Source: Pholiota molesta
Taxonomy: Eukaryota; Basidiomycota; Agaricomycetes; Agaricales; Strophariaceae
DNA length: 30,480 bases
Assembly: GCA_014925825.1 (NCBI GenBank)
Contig: JACGCK010000382.1
Span: forward strand, 1-30,480
Reading direction: 5' to 3'
Each line of letters begins with the position of its first letter. Within the stretch, counting starts at the first letter, position 1. The position numbers and the translations under genes were made by a program. Shown here piece by piece: positions 22,057-30,480 of this stretch. Below the pieces are notes generated by a model that saw only the letters and a list, made by a program, of their open reading frames with translations, searched no databases and had not been told where the DNA came from.

Positions 22057-23262
22057 ATGTCTTCGACCAACTCCACTATGCTCGCTCGTTCGGCTGCCTC
22101 GCCCGGAGCAAAGAAGATCGTCCTTCCCAATCTTGTCTCGCACTGCACCTACAAGCTGCGATACAACAGGCATCGAAAACAAGTGACCACGGAGACCAAG
22201 AGGTGGCTCTTCAAAGGTGGAAACCTGCTGGGCAGAAAGCGCGAAGCTTACCACGGTCTCAAATGCGGATTGTTGACGTCGATGTGCTACCCCGACGCGG
22301 CCTACCCCAGCTGCGAGTCGTCAATGACTTCCTGACATACCTCTTCCACCTCGACAACCTCTCGGACGACATGGACAATAGGGGAACGCTCACGACGGCA
22401 GACGAAGTCCTCAACTCTCTCTACCACCCCCACACTTGGCGTTCATCAGCAAGAGTTGGGAAGATGACCCGGGAGTATGTTCTTTCTTCTCCACCTCATG
22501 GCGCAGCTTAACTGATATCCGCCCTTAAGTTTCTATAAGCGGCTCATTCCCACAGCGTCGCCCGGGGCTCAGCAGCGCTTCATTGAGACGTTTGATTTCT
22601 TCTTCCAAAGTGTAACCCAGCAAGCTTTGGATCGTGAAGATGGTAATACCCGACCTCGAGTCCTATATCGCCTCCGGCGAGACACCTCGGGGTGCAAGCC
22701 ATGCTGGGCGCTGATTGAATGTAAGTCGTTCTCTACTTCGCCGCCGTTGAGCAATCTCACAAACTTTTTTTTCTAGACGCTTGCAATCTTGATATCCCAG
22801 AGGAAGTCATGGACCACCCCACTATTCGCAACCTAGGCGAAGCTGCCAATGACTTGGTGACATGGTCGAACGTAAGCACGATTCAATCCTACCCCATTTG
22901 CGTCTTCGCTTCATACTGACGCATTGGTGCAGGACATCTTCTCCTATAACGTCGAGCAATCCAAGGGCGATACGCACAATATGATTCCTGTCGTTATGAA
23001 CCAGGAAGGCATAGATCTGCAGAGCGCCGTGGATTTTGTCGGCGATATGTGCAAGCAATCCATTGATCGCTTCGACGAGGAACGATCCCGTTTGCCCTCG
23101 TGGGGTCCTGAGATCGACCGACAGGTCGCTATCTACGTTGACGGTCTGGCAACTGGATTGTCGGCTCCCTTCATTGGTCATTTGAAACTGAGCGCTACTT
23201 TGGCAAGACTGGTCGCCAAGTTAAAGCCTCCGGTCGTGGACTTGCTTCCCAAGAGGTCGTAG
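22057..23262 (+). CDS. sesquiterpene synthase (class I terpene cyclase)
   Basis: Expected to cyclise farnesyl diphosphate. Four exons, 22057-22474, 22530-22720, 22777-22871 and 22933-23262, sum to ~344 codons, the usual size. The first metal-binding motif lies in YLFHLDNLSDDMDNRG (aspartate-rich, here DNLSDD). The NSE/DTE motif is NDIFSYNVEQSKGD, split by intron 3 right after the Asn. The C-terminal arginine-tyrosine motif WSFETERYFG is present in a shifted frame. Other hallmarks are RYNRHRKQVTTETKRWLF, GLLTSMCYPDA and PSWGPEIDRQVAIYVDGLA. Frame breaks: C-run 22305-22308, a compensating pair at 22641-22680, and 23151 with compensation near 23230. All catalytic motifs survive when read through. 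The product cannot be deduced. The start is the first ATG after the TATA boxes. Confidence 0.92.
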
Positions 23263-25499
23263 ACACCCTTCGCATCGTATGTTTTCCTTGACTGCTCTAC
23301 ATACCACACGCTGACTTGTCATTCATAGTAATTTGCTTCATTTTTTTCAGTTACTTATTACCTTCATTTATATTCGTTCTTGGAAGCGCCCATCGCCACG
23401 TTATCTCTCTGCATATAGCCACTTCCTTTCATTTCTCCCAACTGTCTTTTTCGCTCTCATCGCACTGTATCACAAGCATGCACCCGACACGTTCAAGAAA
23501 CCCAAAGCAATGTATCTCTAACCTGGCACCTTAGACACGGCCTTCTTGGACATACTCGGACATTTGCTTCTTTTTCATTCATTTTATCCAACTCTCATTT
23601 AATACTACCTTGGATAACCATCCACTCACTCTGCACCATATCATTCACGTTCTTTTTGCTTTCCTGTTCTCGCATTGCTTTCGTGCTTATCTCTCACCCT
23701 TCTCCTGCACATTGACTTGTGCACTCTATTATACCGTACATTTAATAACGTATACTTTTATCCCAGTTCACTGCTATTTTCATGTTATGTGCGTACCGCC
23801 AGTGCTACGTTCTCATACATATGACTCTATTTTTTGAATACACCATATGTTACTATGTCATCTATTCTGGATCAATATATTCCTTGGCTCAGGGAGCATC
23901 AACGGGATTTCATGACCGCATACAGACTGCATACGCAGCCAATAAGTGGTGAATCCTACAACAATAACATGTTGCTAAGAATATAGTACTGCATGGTCAT
24001 ATGTATACGGTCGGAACTTCAGCGACTCATTTTGTAATATGTAGCCGTCTATTATTTCAAGTTGAACATGCATACCAACTTTTAATCCATGGCAGCGCCA
24101 TGAGCGCCTCCGAATGCCAAGATCTAGGCACGCCCTCGGAGGTGCGGACGACGGAACGGGGAAAGATCCCGCGATTTTCTTTCCGGGCATTGCTCCCGAC
24201 TCCGATTCCCTCGTGCTACATACATTGTACCAATATTAAACATCAGCGCTCAGAGGCGCTCAGCCACCGGTCACAGTCACCGGTGGCATGTCAATGGACG
24301 TTTTGGACATTGAACTTGAAGCCAGTCGAGAAGGCCGCAGATATGCGGTCAGTCCATTTTTATGTGAAGCCCTCTCCTCATTCTAGCCTTTCCGATTGAA
24401 GCGAACACTGCTTCCCTTGACTTTTTTAGTGGCATGAATTGGAATTCCAGTTCGCTGTCAAATGGAAAGCTCGTAAAATACGCTACCATGATCCGTATGT
24501 TCGCTATTGGAGCGGCAAAATACTAGGCTCATGAACTCTTATGAATTACCCACATGGAATAGCAGTGAATCAGCTCCATATTGAAACAGAGAACAAAAGG
24601 CTACCCGACGCGCAGCATGATCAAACCACATAGTTACTGCATAGAAAATTTCGTACTCATTAACAGCCTTGGCCCTTCACCCACTAAATTATCTGAATCA
24701 AACTTAACTGCATTATATGAGTTCTGGAGAAATGGAAGTATATATAAGTTCCCCAGCTTATTGTCTAAACTTCATGTCGCAAATATAAACCGGATCATTA
24801 GCAATTACTATTATTAGCAAAGTACAAAAACTCACAGATGAGAAATGACGCACTGGTAACCAGATGATGGAGTTTGAACGGATATTTTTAACAAGTATAC
24901 TGTGCCTAAAGTACATGTCTACAGTACTATGTACTTATTGCCAGAGAAATATTAGCATTATGGGAGGCGGTTCCGAGCCACGTTGACGTCGGAATTATCA
25001 GAGGTACATAGGTTGCTAGCGACTAGGTCCATAAGTTTGGTAGAATCGAAATTACTGACCTGGACCTGGCGATAGTTGAAGCTACTATTTTTCGACAGTG
25101 CTGATGTGAACATTTTTCATTGACTTCTATGTTGTTATGTCTTGGAATAATCTTAACGTTAAGCGCTCAAGAAATACGAAATAAGCGCCCAGCTATCAGT
25201 TTGAGTTCGTATGCTCATTAAGAGCAGCAAGAAACCCACAACTAACATATAACTCATGTTCATGAAGACCTTGGCCAATTTTGATTCCCTGAACAAGACA
25301 GAAGACGTTTTTACGTAGAATCTACTTTGTTAGATAAATGTACGACATGAGGTCCAGGATATCATAAAGGAGAATCTAATAGCTGAACATGACCTATGTT
25401 GTATACAAGATCGACCAAGCTACGAATTTCCGGGGCCCAATTCTTGTAATTCTTCAGCGCGTCTTGTGTCGGAATTCTCTGCCTGGGTTTCATGCTTCT
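23263..25499. other. gene-poor intergenic region
   Basis: About 2.2 kb following the terpene synthase. It is mostly T-rich then AT-rich, with only short open frames. It contains a GC-rich hairpin at 24263-24287. No gene I can support. Confidence 0.5.
24263..24287. repeat. perfect 9 bp inverted repeat (hairpin)
   Basis: GCCACCGGT at 24263-24271 is followed by a 7 nt loop and ACCGGTGGC at 24279-24287, a perfect GC-rich stem inside an AT-rich spacer. Immediately upstream, GCGCTCAG occurs twice in direct orientation (24246-24263). Function unknown. Confidence 0.7.
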
Positions 25500-26416
25500 T
25501 TATGCCAAGAACATGGTCGTAACCACAACAAAGAGCTGATGCGCCAAGTCCAGAGAAAGCTCCTTGGGAGAGCCGAGAAAGCACCAAGTGCATCGCTCGT
25601 GGGGATGGTGGCGGCATTCGCAGCACCAACAGGGACATCGCTGAAGCTCTCGAAATGGTAGCGGGAATCGTTCCGTCTACAATGCATCAGTTTTCTCACT
25701 TCTGAAGGACGGGGAGAAAAAAAAAAAAGAAATACGCACTGTAAAAGAAGCACCACACTGCTGCTGGAACAGACCCTCATATCCGGCCTGCCCAAATTGA
25801 GGAACATCGTTGGCATAGTGTTGTAGATCGCCTTCGTACAGTCCGTACAATACGCGGCAGTGTCTGAGGAGAGATTGCTGGGTGTATTCGAGGTGAAAAT
25901 CAGGTTCATGATTGTCTGCGCGTTAAGCGCGCCACCGACGTCCTTTTGCATGCTAGTGACGGTTTTTGTTACGCAGTTGGTACTGTCTCTACTCATATGA
26001 GGAATAACCCGTTTTACCCATGAGCACGGCAAGGAGAACCCAATAAAGAAATGATACACACTCCTGGAGGCAAAGCGCCTTACGCGCGGTAGGATAGTAC
26101 GTCAGGACAACTTGGGGGATCTGGAATCCACATCCCGTCGAAAGCTGTGGCTGCCGAAGTGAGCGTATCGGTGCTGCACGCTGGTGCGGAGCAAACGTCC
26201 ACGAGCCATTTGTTCAGGGGGTTGACGAGAGATGCGGTGGAGTTATTCTGAATCAATTGGGCGATCGCCTCAAAGTCTGCGACGCCGAGGCAAGACGAGA
26301 TGGTGTTATCTTGGAGGAGTGAAGCGATAGTGCTGTTACAAGAGAGCTAAGGTCGGGAACTGGGCGAAGGCGGCCGCTATGGCTGCAAGGGTAACAATGT
26401 GGCGTAAGTTGAACAT
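25500..26416 (-). CDS. secreted cysteine-containing protein, probably GPI-anchored (DUF7729-like)
   Basis: The start at 26416 gives a clear signal peptide, MFNLRHIVTLAAIAAAFAQF. The mature part reads, across frame breaks, as CNSTIASLLQDNTISSCLGV, WLVDVCSAPACSTDTLTSAA, LSTGCGFQIPQVVLTYYPTA, RKALCLQE, then STNCVTKTVTSMQKDVGGAL, AAYCTDCTKAIYNTM and YEGLFQQQCGASFT. The repeated Cys pairs, YPTARKALCL and CVTKT blocks resemble fungal secreted proteins grouped as DUF7729; this is from memory and tentative. A Ser/Ala/Thr-rich linker leads to a hydrophobic end LFVVVTTMFLA, the layout of a GPI-anchor signal, with the stop at 25500-25502. Exons: 26062-26416, 25740-25988, 25500-25676. At least four frame breaks occur. 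A role as cell-wall or surface protein is inferred from the layout only. Confidence 0.6.
25717..25728. repeat. A12 homopolymer in an intron
   Basis: A run of about twelve A (T on the coding strand), forming the polypyrimidine part of the second intron of the secreted-protein gene. Confidence 0.7.
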
Positions 26417-26776
26417 GGAAAAACGAAGGGTAATAGTAAGGACAGGCGGATATGGCAAACAAAAGGAGAGATATGATCAGGTTGTAAAATTAACTGCCTA
26501 TATACTTGCCTAGAAACACACCATCATAGCAACGCACTGGCTACGCATAATACACAAGCGGCGAAAAACGCCGCCCATCATGCTCTCGGCTGCTGTTTCA
26601 AGATCATGGCGATTGCCACGGATTTCGATGGGTGCAGATGATGATATTTGTATCTAACTCGGACGCGCAAGAAGATAAAAAAAAAGTTGTTGCATTATTG
26701 AGTTTCCCTCACCGGCTATACTCTGTATACATTGATCTGCGTACTTTTGCAGCATGGAATGACCAAAGATGGTGGT
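26417..26776. other. spacer between co-directional minus-strand genes
   Basis: About 360 bp upstream of the secreted-protein gene and downstream of SDH5. It should contain the secreted-protein promoter. No gene seen. Confidence 0.5.
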
Positions 26777-27325
26777 TTACAAAGCAGGCATTTTGCGTAC
26801 GACTTTTCCTTCGTTCTTCGCATGAGCTCTGAGTTCTCGAGCAGAGGCGAATTTGCCCAGCGCTCTGGTGGCGCCCTCTCGTTCGTCACCCAGTAGTAGA
26901 TATCCCAGTCTGGTTCATCAAGCAACTGCAAGGAGGGTTCCGAACGCAGCTCATCAGCCCATGTCCAATCATGTAAAGCAGGGGCAGGACCACCGCACCT
27001 TGTCGTATTCCTTCATCTCCTCTTGTGTCATCGTACTCAGATTGTCCCGCGCAAATGTGCTCAGCAGAAGGTCGCTCTCCAGGGTGCCACGCTTGCGCGA
27101 CTGGTACACGAGCCGCGCGCGCAGGGTCTCGATCGGCTCATCAGGTCTCGGTATGGGAGGCATCCGCTCCTCGTCTTTTGGTGTGGCCGTGGACGCTATG
27201 TGTTCTGGGGTATGGGGGAGAGGCCACGGATCTGAGAACACGCGCGAGGTCGACGAGATTGACCGCCGTGAATAGATCAGGCTCCTACTCAAAGTCGCTG
27301 TTCTTCTAGAAAATTGTTGTAACAT
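26777..27325 (-). CDS. SDH5: succinate dehydrogenase assembly factor 2, mitochondrial (SDH5/SDHAF2)
   Basis: A mitochondrial matrix factor needed for covalent flavinylation of the SDH flavoprotein subunit. The start at 27325 gives an Arg/Ser-rich presequence ([20 protein letters not shown]) followed by [20 protein letters not shown] and the family signature [14 protein letters not shown], then [15 protein letters not shown] 73 bp intron (26926-26998) joins to [20 protein letters not shown] and [10 protein letters not shown], ending [18 protein letters not shown] with the stop at 26777-26779. Exon 1 is exactly 109 codons. One missing base between 26833 and 26834 shifts the last 18 residues; otherwise the gene is intact at ~158 residues, normal for the family. 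The RGxxExD-type and [11 protein letters not shown] blocks make this one of the safest calls in the window. Confidence 0.93.
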
Positions 27326-27713
27326 TTCAAGGAAATTAAGGTCGTGGACTGGGGTGATTGGTGGTTGAGAATAGGGAATGTGTCTGAGCAGTTGCCGGCG
27401 CGTGCGGCGTCAACGCGTCACCGGGAGTAATCGGTCACTTGCAGGTCACTTGGCGGCCACGCGACTCCACGCGACCAGGTTACGTCACTGAACGTTACTA
27501 AACGTTCTGAACTTTGAACTCAATTTGAACTTGTACTTGCTGCAGTAAGAAAATCAAAAAAAATACCCCACTTCAACTTGAACCATTTGAACAATACACA
27601 AAGTTCAATTCATGGATTTTGGCTATAAGTAATAACATACTGCCTGCGATTCAAATCTTCTGATAAAGATATCTAAGCTATCTGGCAGATCCAACAAATT
27701 TCCTCTTAGTCCT
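27326..27713. other. upstream region of SDH5 with clustered short repeats
   Basis: Between the SDH5 start and the end of the first SDR gene. It contains GGTCACTTG twice (27433, 27444), CCACGCGAC twice (27457, 27466), a CRE-like TTACGTCA (27480-27487), AACGTT twice, and TTGAAC four times (27514, 27525, 27578, 27587). No coding sequence seen. Probably the SDH5 promoter plus the SDR gene's 3' region. Confidence 0.5.
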
Positions 27714-28769
27714 CTATAAAACATGCCCTCCTCCTAGATATAACGAACACAAAAAAGAGTCAAAATGGCGAACACAACACACCGACAACGCAGAATACAC
27801 TGACCATCAATTAAAACATCACTTCCAGTCATGAACCTCCCAGCGGGACTGCAAAGCATCACCACCGGGCCCGCAATCTCCGCTGGCACGCCGGGACGAC
27901 CCAGCGGCGTGCGCTCCTTCCACGCGTCGCGCGCGGAGCCGCAGCGGGGTGTTGCGACATGCGCGTATCGATGAGCCCCGGACTGATGCTGTTGACGCGG
28001 ATGCCATGCTCACCCATTCGGCCGCGAGGTTCTTCGTGAGCGCGATGATGCCCGCTTTGGAGACCCGATCGCGGCCCCGGGATAGGGAAGATGGTGCGGT
28101 CGGCGCAGAAGGACGCGGTGAGGACAATGCTCCCTCCTGTGTTTTGACGGATCATTTGTCTGATAATTCATACAGTGAATATTCTGTGTGTCGATATGTA
28201 GATAGACTGGGGTTTGGTGCTTACTTTCCAACAGCTTTTGCGCAGAGCCAGCTGCCTGTGGTATTGATACTCAACACCGTATTCCACGTCTCCAGAGTCG
28301 TCTCTTCCGCTTTCCCTATTACAGCCACTCCCGAAAACACGAGTATGTCGATGCTGCCTAACTTCTCCACCGTATTTTCCACAGCACGCTGGACGGCGTG
28401 TTCGTCAGTGACGTCCACGACCTCCTCAAGGAAAGTATGGGCGCCGGGTGGAAACTCGCATACAGGGCATCGAGAGCAGTGCGCGATACTGCGAATCCCG
28501 ATTCAGTGTCGAATATGCAGAGCCCTTTCGCGCCGTGCTGGAGGAGAGCGCGAACAGCCTCTCTTCCAAGTTCGCCTGCGCCTCCGGTCACTGTGAAGCA
28601 TGATCGATTGTTTCGACTTAGTATAACTACTGTAGAGGGCTGCTGGTGGCGCACCTATTACATTTCCAGAGACCGTAAACCGCGCAATGGCTTGCTCAAG
28701 AGGAGATTGTGCACTATCAGTTGGGAGAGGTGCGGTGAGTGGATTGGTTTCGCGAGAGACTTTGATCAT
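27714..28769 (-). CDS. short-chain dehydrogenase/reductase, paralogue A
   Basis: An NAD(P)-dependent oxidoreductase of the classical SDR size (~280 residues). Exons: 28662-28769, 28225-28590, 27805-28159 and 27714-27733. Seen: the cofactor loop TGGAGELGREAVRALLQHGA, FDTE after strand 2, VDVTDEHAVQRAVENTVEKL, IDILVFSGVAVIGKAEETTL, WNTVLSINTTGSWLCAKAVG, QNTGGSIVLTASF (catalytic Ser), VSKAGIIALTKNLAAEW and HGIRVNSISPGLIDTRMSQH, with a C-terminus DGGGHVL split by the last intron. Relatives I recall include arabinitol/sorbose-type reductases, but the substrate is unknown. The active-site Tyr codon reads as Asp unless a missing T is assumed (near 28069). Other frame breaks are near 28432 and 27930. 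It shares intron positions and tail with the copy at 29719, so it is a tandem duplicate. Confidence 0.85.
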
Positions 28770-29226
28770 TGCGATTTGTGTGCGTATGTAGCTCTGGCTG
28801 GGAATCCCTTTTTAAATAAAGTAGGGTACAGGTTGGCCGATGACGTCGGCTACGTGGTAGAAGTCCGCTCATGACTTTCCGATTGAACCGACTATGTGAA
28901 GGTAGTTTATAGATTGAGTGGGTAAGTATTCGAAGTGTTACATAGGGTGATCCTGGGGTGATCTGACATGTGACTGAATGAGGCTGCCGTTTCGCATAGC
29001 CATAAATAGACGCCCAAAATATAAATATAGACGCTCAAAATAAAGCTGGGAGTACCTGATACATGCATCTGAACCTCAATAATATGTGTGTGGCGTATGC
29101 ACGGCGGGAAGACTTTACTTCTTAAGGGAACATATCAAGGTATCCGATCCCATTCTTTGTGATATCACGAATTAAATCCTGGAACGGATTCTTCAACGGC
29201 AGGACTCCCGATTCGAATGCTTCAAG

Positions 29227-29254
29227 TACTGTACCATTTCGATCGATTCGGCCG
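29227..29254 (+). repeat. left terminal inverted repeat of the MITE
   Basis: 28 bp, contains ATCGAT and CGGCCG; perfect partner at 29501-29528. Confidence 0.9.
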
Positions 29255-29500
29255 GGGGTGGGACACGAGACACGGTGGACGAAACTTTGATTTCGGCCAC
29301 CCCGACGAGGGCTTTGGGACCAGGTCAATTTTCGGCCAAAATCGTCGCCAAAATCGTCGCCCAAGTACAGAATACCGACGAATTTTTCGAAAAAAAAAAT
29401 TGATTTGGCACTGGGACAGTGTCCAGGTTTCGGCCATTGTTGTTGGGACACGGGACAAGTGACCGATTCCGGCCATAGACACTTCCCTTGGGACACGGGA

Positions 29501-29528
29501 CGGCCGAATCGATCGAAATGGTACAGTA
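29501..29528 (-). repeat. right terminal inverted repeat of the MITE
   Basis: 28 bp reverse complement of 29227-29254, ending GGTACAGTA. Confidence 0.9.
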
Positions 29529-29718
29529 TCTTCAATCATAGTGAAAACAATCTCAACATACCATTCAGCAAAACATATCCTCGAGGTCGGTCGACGAGAT
29601 TGACCCGACATCATCCTTCGGGATGATCACAAATTTTCGAGCTTACGGGCTTCAGACACTGGAGTAATAAATCGAACATTACAATTGTCCTGGACAATCA
29701 CAGAGAAACAGCAAATTC

Positions 29719-30480
29719 TTATATTACATGATTCCCACCTAGATCGCGTTCAAATTTCAGTCCAGATCCAAGCGCAGAAAAAAAACCCACTCACCATTCA
29801 CCAAAATATTCACCCCCGTAATATACCTCCCCGCCGGACTGCAAAACAGCACCACCGGGCCCGCCAGCTCCCGCGGCTCCCCGACCCGCCCGAGCGGCGT
29901 GCGCGCGACATACGCCTCGACGCCCGGGAGCACGCGCTCGTGCGCGGTCATCGCCGTCTCCATGAACCCCGGGCACACGCAGTTCACGCGGATGCCGTGC
30001 TGCGCCCACTCCGCGGCGAGATTGGTCGTGAGCCCGAGCACGGCGGCCTTGGAGACGCTGTACGCGGACGCGTACAGCGGGAAGAGGGACTTGGACCCGG
30101 CGACGGAGGACACGAGCACGATGCTGCCGCCCGTGTTCTGCTTGATCATCACCCTGGACGGAGAGACGGCCGTGAGGAGGGCGTCAGTTCAATGGTCACC
30201 TTCATCTTTGATTGATGCTGGCTGGAGAAGGGAGAACACCCACTTCGCAGCGTATTTCGCGCACAGCCAGCTCCCCGTCACGTTGGTGTCCAGGACCTTC
30301 TGCCACAGCTCGAGGCTCATGTCCAGCGCCGGCGCGCTGCGCGCGATGCCCGCGAAGCACAGCAGCGCATCGACACTGCCCAGCGCGGCCGCCGCGCGCC
30401 CCACCGCGGCGCGCACCGCGTCCTCGTCGGCGACGTCCAGGGCTCCTCGCGGATCGTGACCGCGGGGAATTCGGCGGCGC
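29719..30480 (-). CDS. short-chain dehydrogenase/reductase, paralogue B (5' end beyond window)
   Basis: The C-terminal two thirds of a classical SDR. Exons: 30244 to the window end, 29795-30153 and 29719-29738. Seen: LDVADEDAVRAAVGRAAAAL, VDALLCFAGIARSAPALDMS, LWQKVLDTNVTGSWLCAKYA, MIKQNTGGSIVLVSSVAGSK (catalytic Ser), LYASAYSVSKAAVLGLTTNL (intact YxxxK), HGIRVNCVCPGFMETAMT, RTPLGRVGEPRELAGPVVLF, and after the last intron a tail NGGNHVI before the stop at 29719-29721. Intron positions and the tail match paralogue A (DGGGHVL). The N-terminal cofactor loop is not in the window. One frame break near 30440 (before LDVADED). Local GC content is clearly higher than in the spacers. The substrate is unknown. 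Confidence 0.85.

Larger units (their letters stand above)
29227..29528. mobile_element. MITE-like element with 28 bp perfect terminal inverted repeats
   Basis: The left end (29227-29254, starting TACTGTACCATTTCGATCGA) and the right end (29501-29528) are perfect reverse complements over 28 bp and diverge at the next base. The 302 bp element has no coding capacity, so it is non-autonomous. If the terminal TA dinucleotides are the target duplication, it resembles Tc1/mariner-derived MITEs with termini CTGTACC/GGTACAG. Alternatively the flanks GCTTCAAG and TCTTCAAT (6 of 8 identical) could be an aged 8 bp duplication as made by hAT transposases. Subterminal GGGACAC(G/A)(G/A)GAC-like motifs repeat in direct orientation (29260, 29447, 29489), and a CAAAATCGTCGC unit is tandemly doubled (29337-29360). 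Confidence 0.82.
28770..29718. other. spacer between the SDR paralogues
   Basis: About 950 bp that includes the promoter of SDR A, the MITE-like element at 29227-29528 and the 3' side of SDR B. No gene seen. Confidence 0.6.

Noticed and set aside
24911..24941. AGTACAT...ATGTACT inverted repeat
   Set aside because: Only 7 bp in AT-rich DNA; expected by chance.
19119..25499. Cytochrome P450 partner for the terpene synthase
   Set aside because: No heme-binding FxxGxRxCxG or ExxR motif was found in any frame of the spacers on either side.
28398..28874. Long plus-strand open frame opposite SDR A
   Set aside because: It is antisense to a gene with clear SDR motifs; the openness is a by-product of codon use.
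29685..30459. Long plus-strand open frames opposite SDR B
   Set aside because: Antisense shadows in GC-rich coding sequence with Arg/His-rich, low-complexity translation.
1..30480. tRNA genes, rRNA or CRISPR-like arrays
   Set aside because: No B-box-like tRNA sequence with a matching cloverleaf, and no regularly spaced repeats were seen.

Overview
The window is nuclear DNA of a filamentous basidiomycete, most likely an Agaricomycete. Genes carry many short GT-AG introns (about 45-90 bp) on both strands. The families present point the same way: a DUF6534-type seven-helix protein, a basidiomycete-style sesquiterpene synthase, an F-box/leucine-rich protein, a secreted cysteine-rich protein, and expanded short-chain dehydrogenases. 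No bacterial-type features, tRNA, rRNA or CRISPR were seen.

Layout. 1-549 (-) is the 5' part of a putative type II membrane glycosyltransferase. 550-4051 has no recognisable gene. 4052-5323 (+) is a DUF6534-like membrane protein. 5629-6178 (-) and 6443-6787 (-) are two small single-helix membrane proteins. 7128-10094 (+) is the RNA helicase MAK5 and 10252-13156 (+) is the UtpB subunit PWP2; both are ribosome-biogenesis factors and lie head to tail. 13889-15231 (+) is an F-box protein. 15730-19118 (-) is a YCR023C/ZIFL-like MFS transporter with a very long central loop. 19119-22056 is gene-poor. 22057-23262 (+) is a sesquiterpene synthase with two TATA boxes upstream. 25500-26416 (-) is a secreted, probably GPI-anchored protein. 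26777-27325 (-) is the succinate dehydrogenase assembly factor SDH5/SDHAF2. 27714-28769 (-) and 29719 to the window end (-) are tandem SDR paralogues, with a roughly 300 bp MITE-like element between them (29227-29528).

The most striking property is that nearly every recognisable gene, including the usually essential MAK5 and PWP2, is interrupted by 1-2 nt indels. Protein similarity resumes in another frame immediately after each break. Where the missing bases can be inferred they are usually one base of a homopolymer or one unit of a dinucleotide repeat. Splice sites and catalytic motifs are otherwise intact. The simplest reading is uncorrected long-read consensus error (deletion-biased) rather than decay of many unrelated genes, so the gene calls below describe functional genes read through these breaks. 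Coordinates give the whole gene span from start to stop codon, introns included.

Functionally, the left and middle parts are housekeeping (ribosome biogenesis, ubiquitin-ligase adaptor, transport). The right part (terpene synthase, two SDRs and, more distantly, the MFS pump) could be a loose specialised-metabolism neighbourhood, but no cytochrome P450 is visible and a housekeeping SDH factor sits inside it, so a cluster is only a hypothesis.
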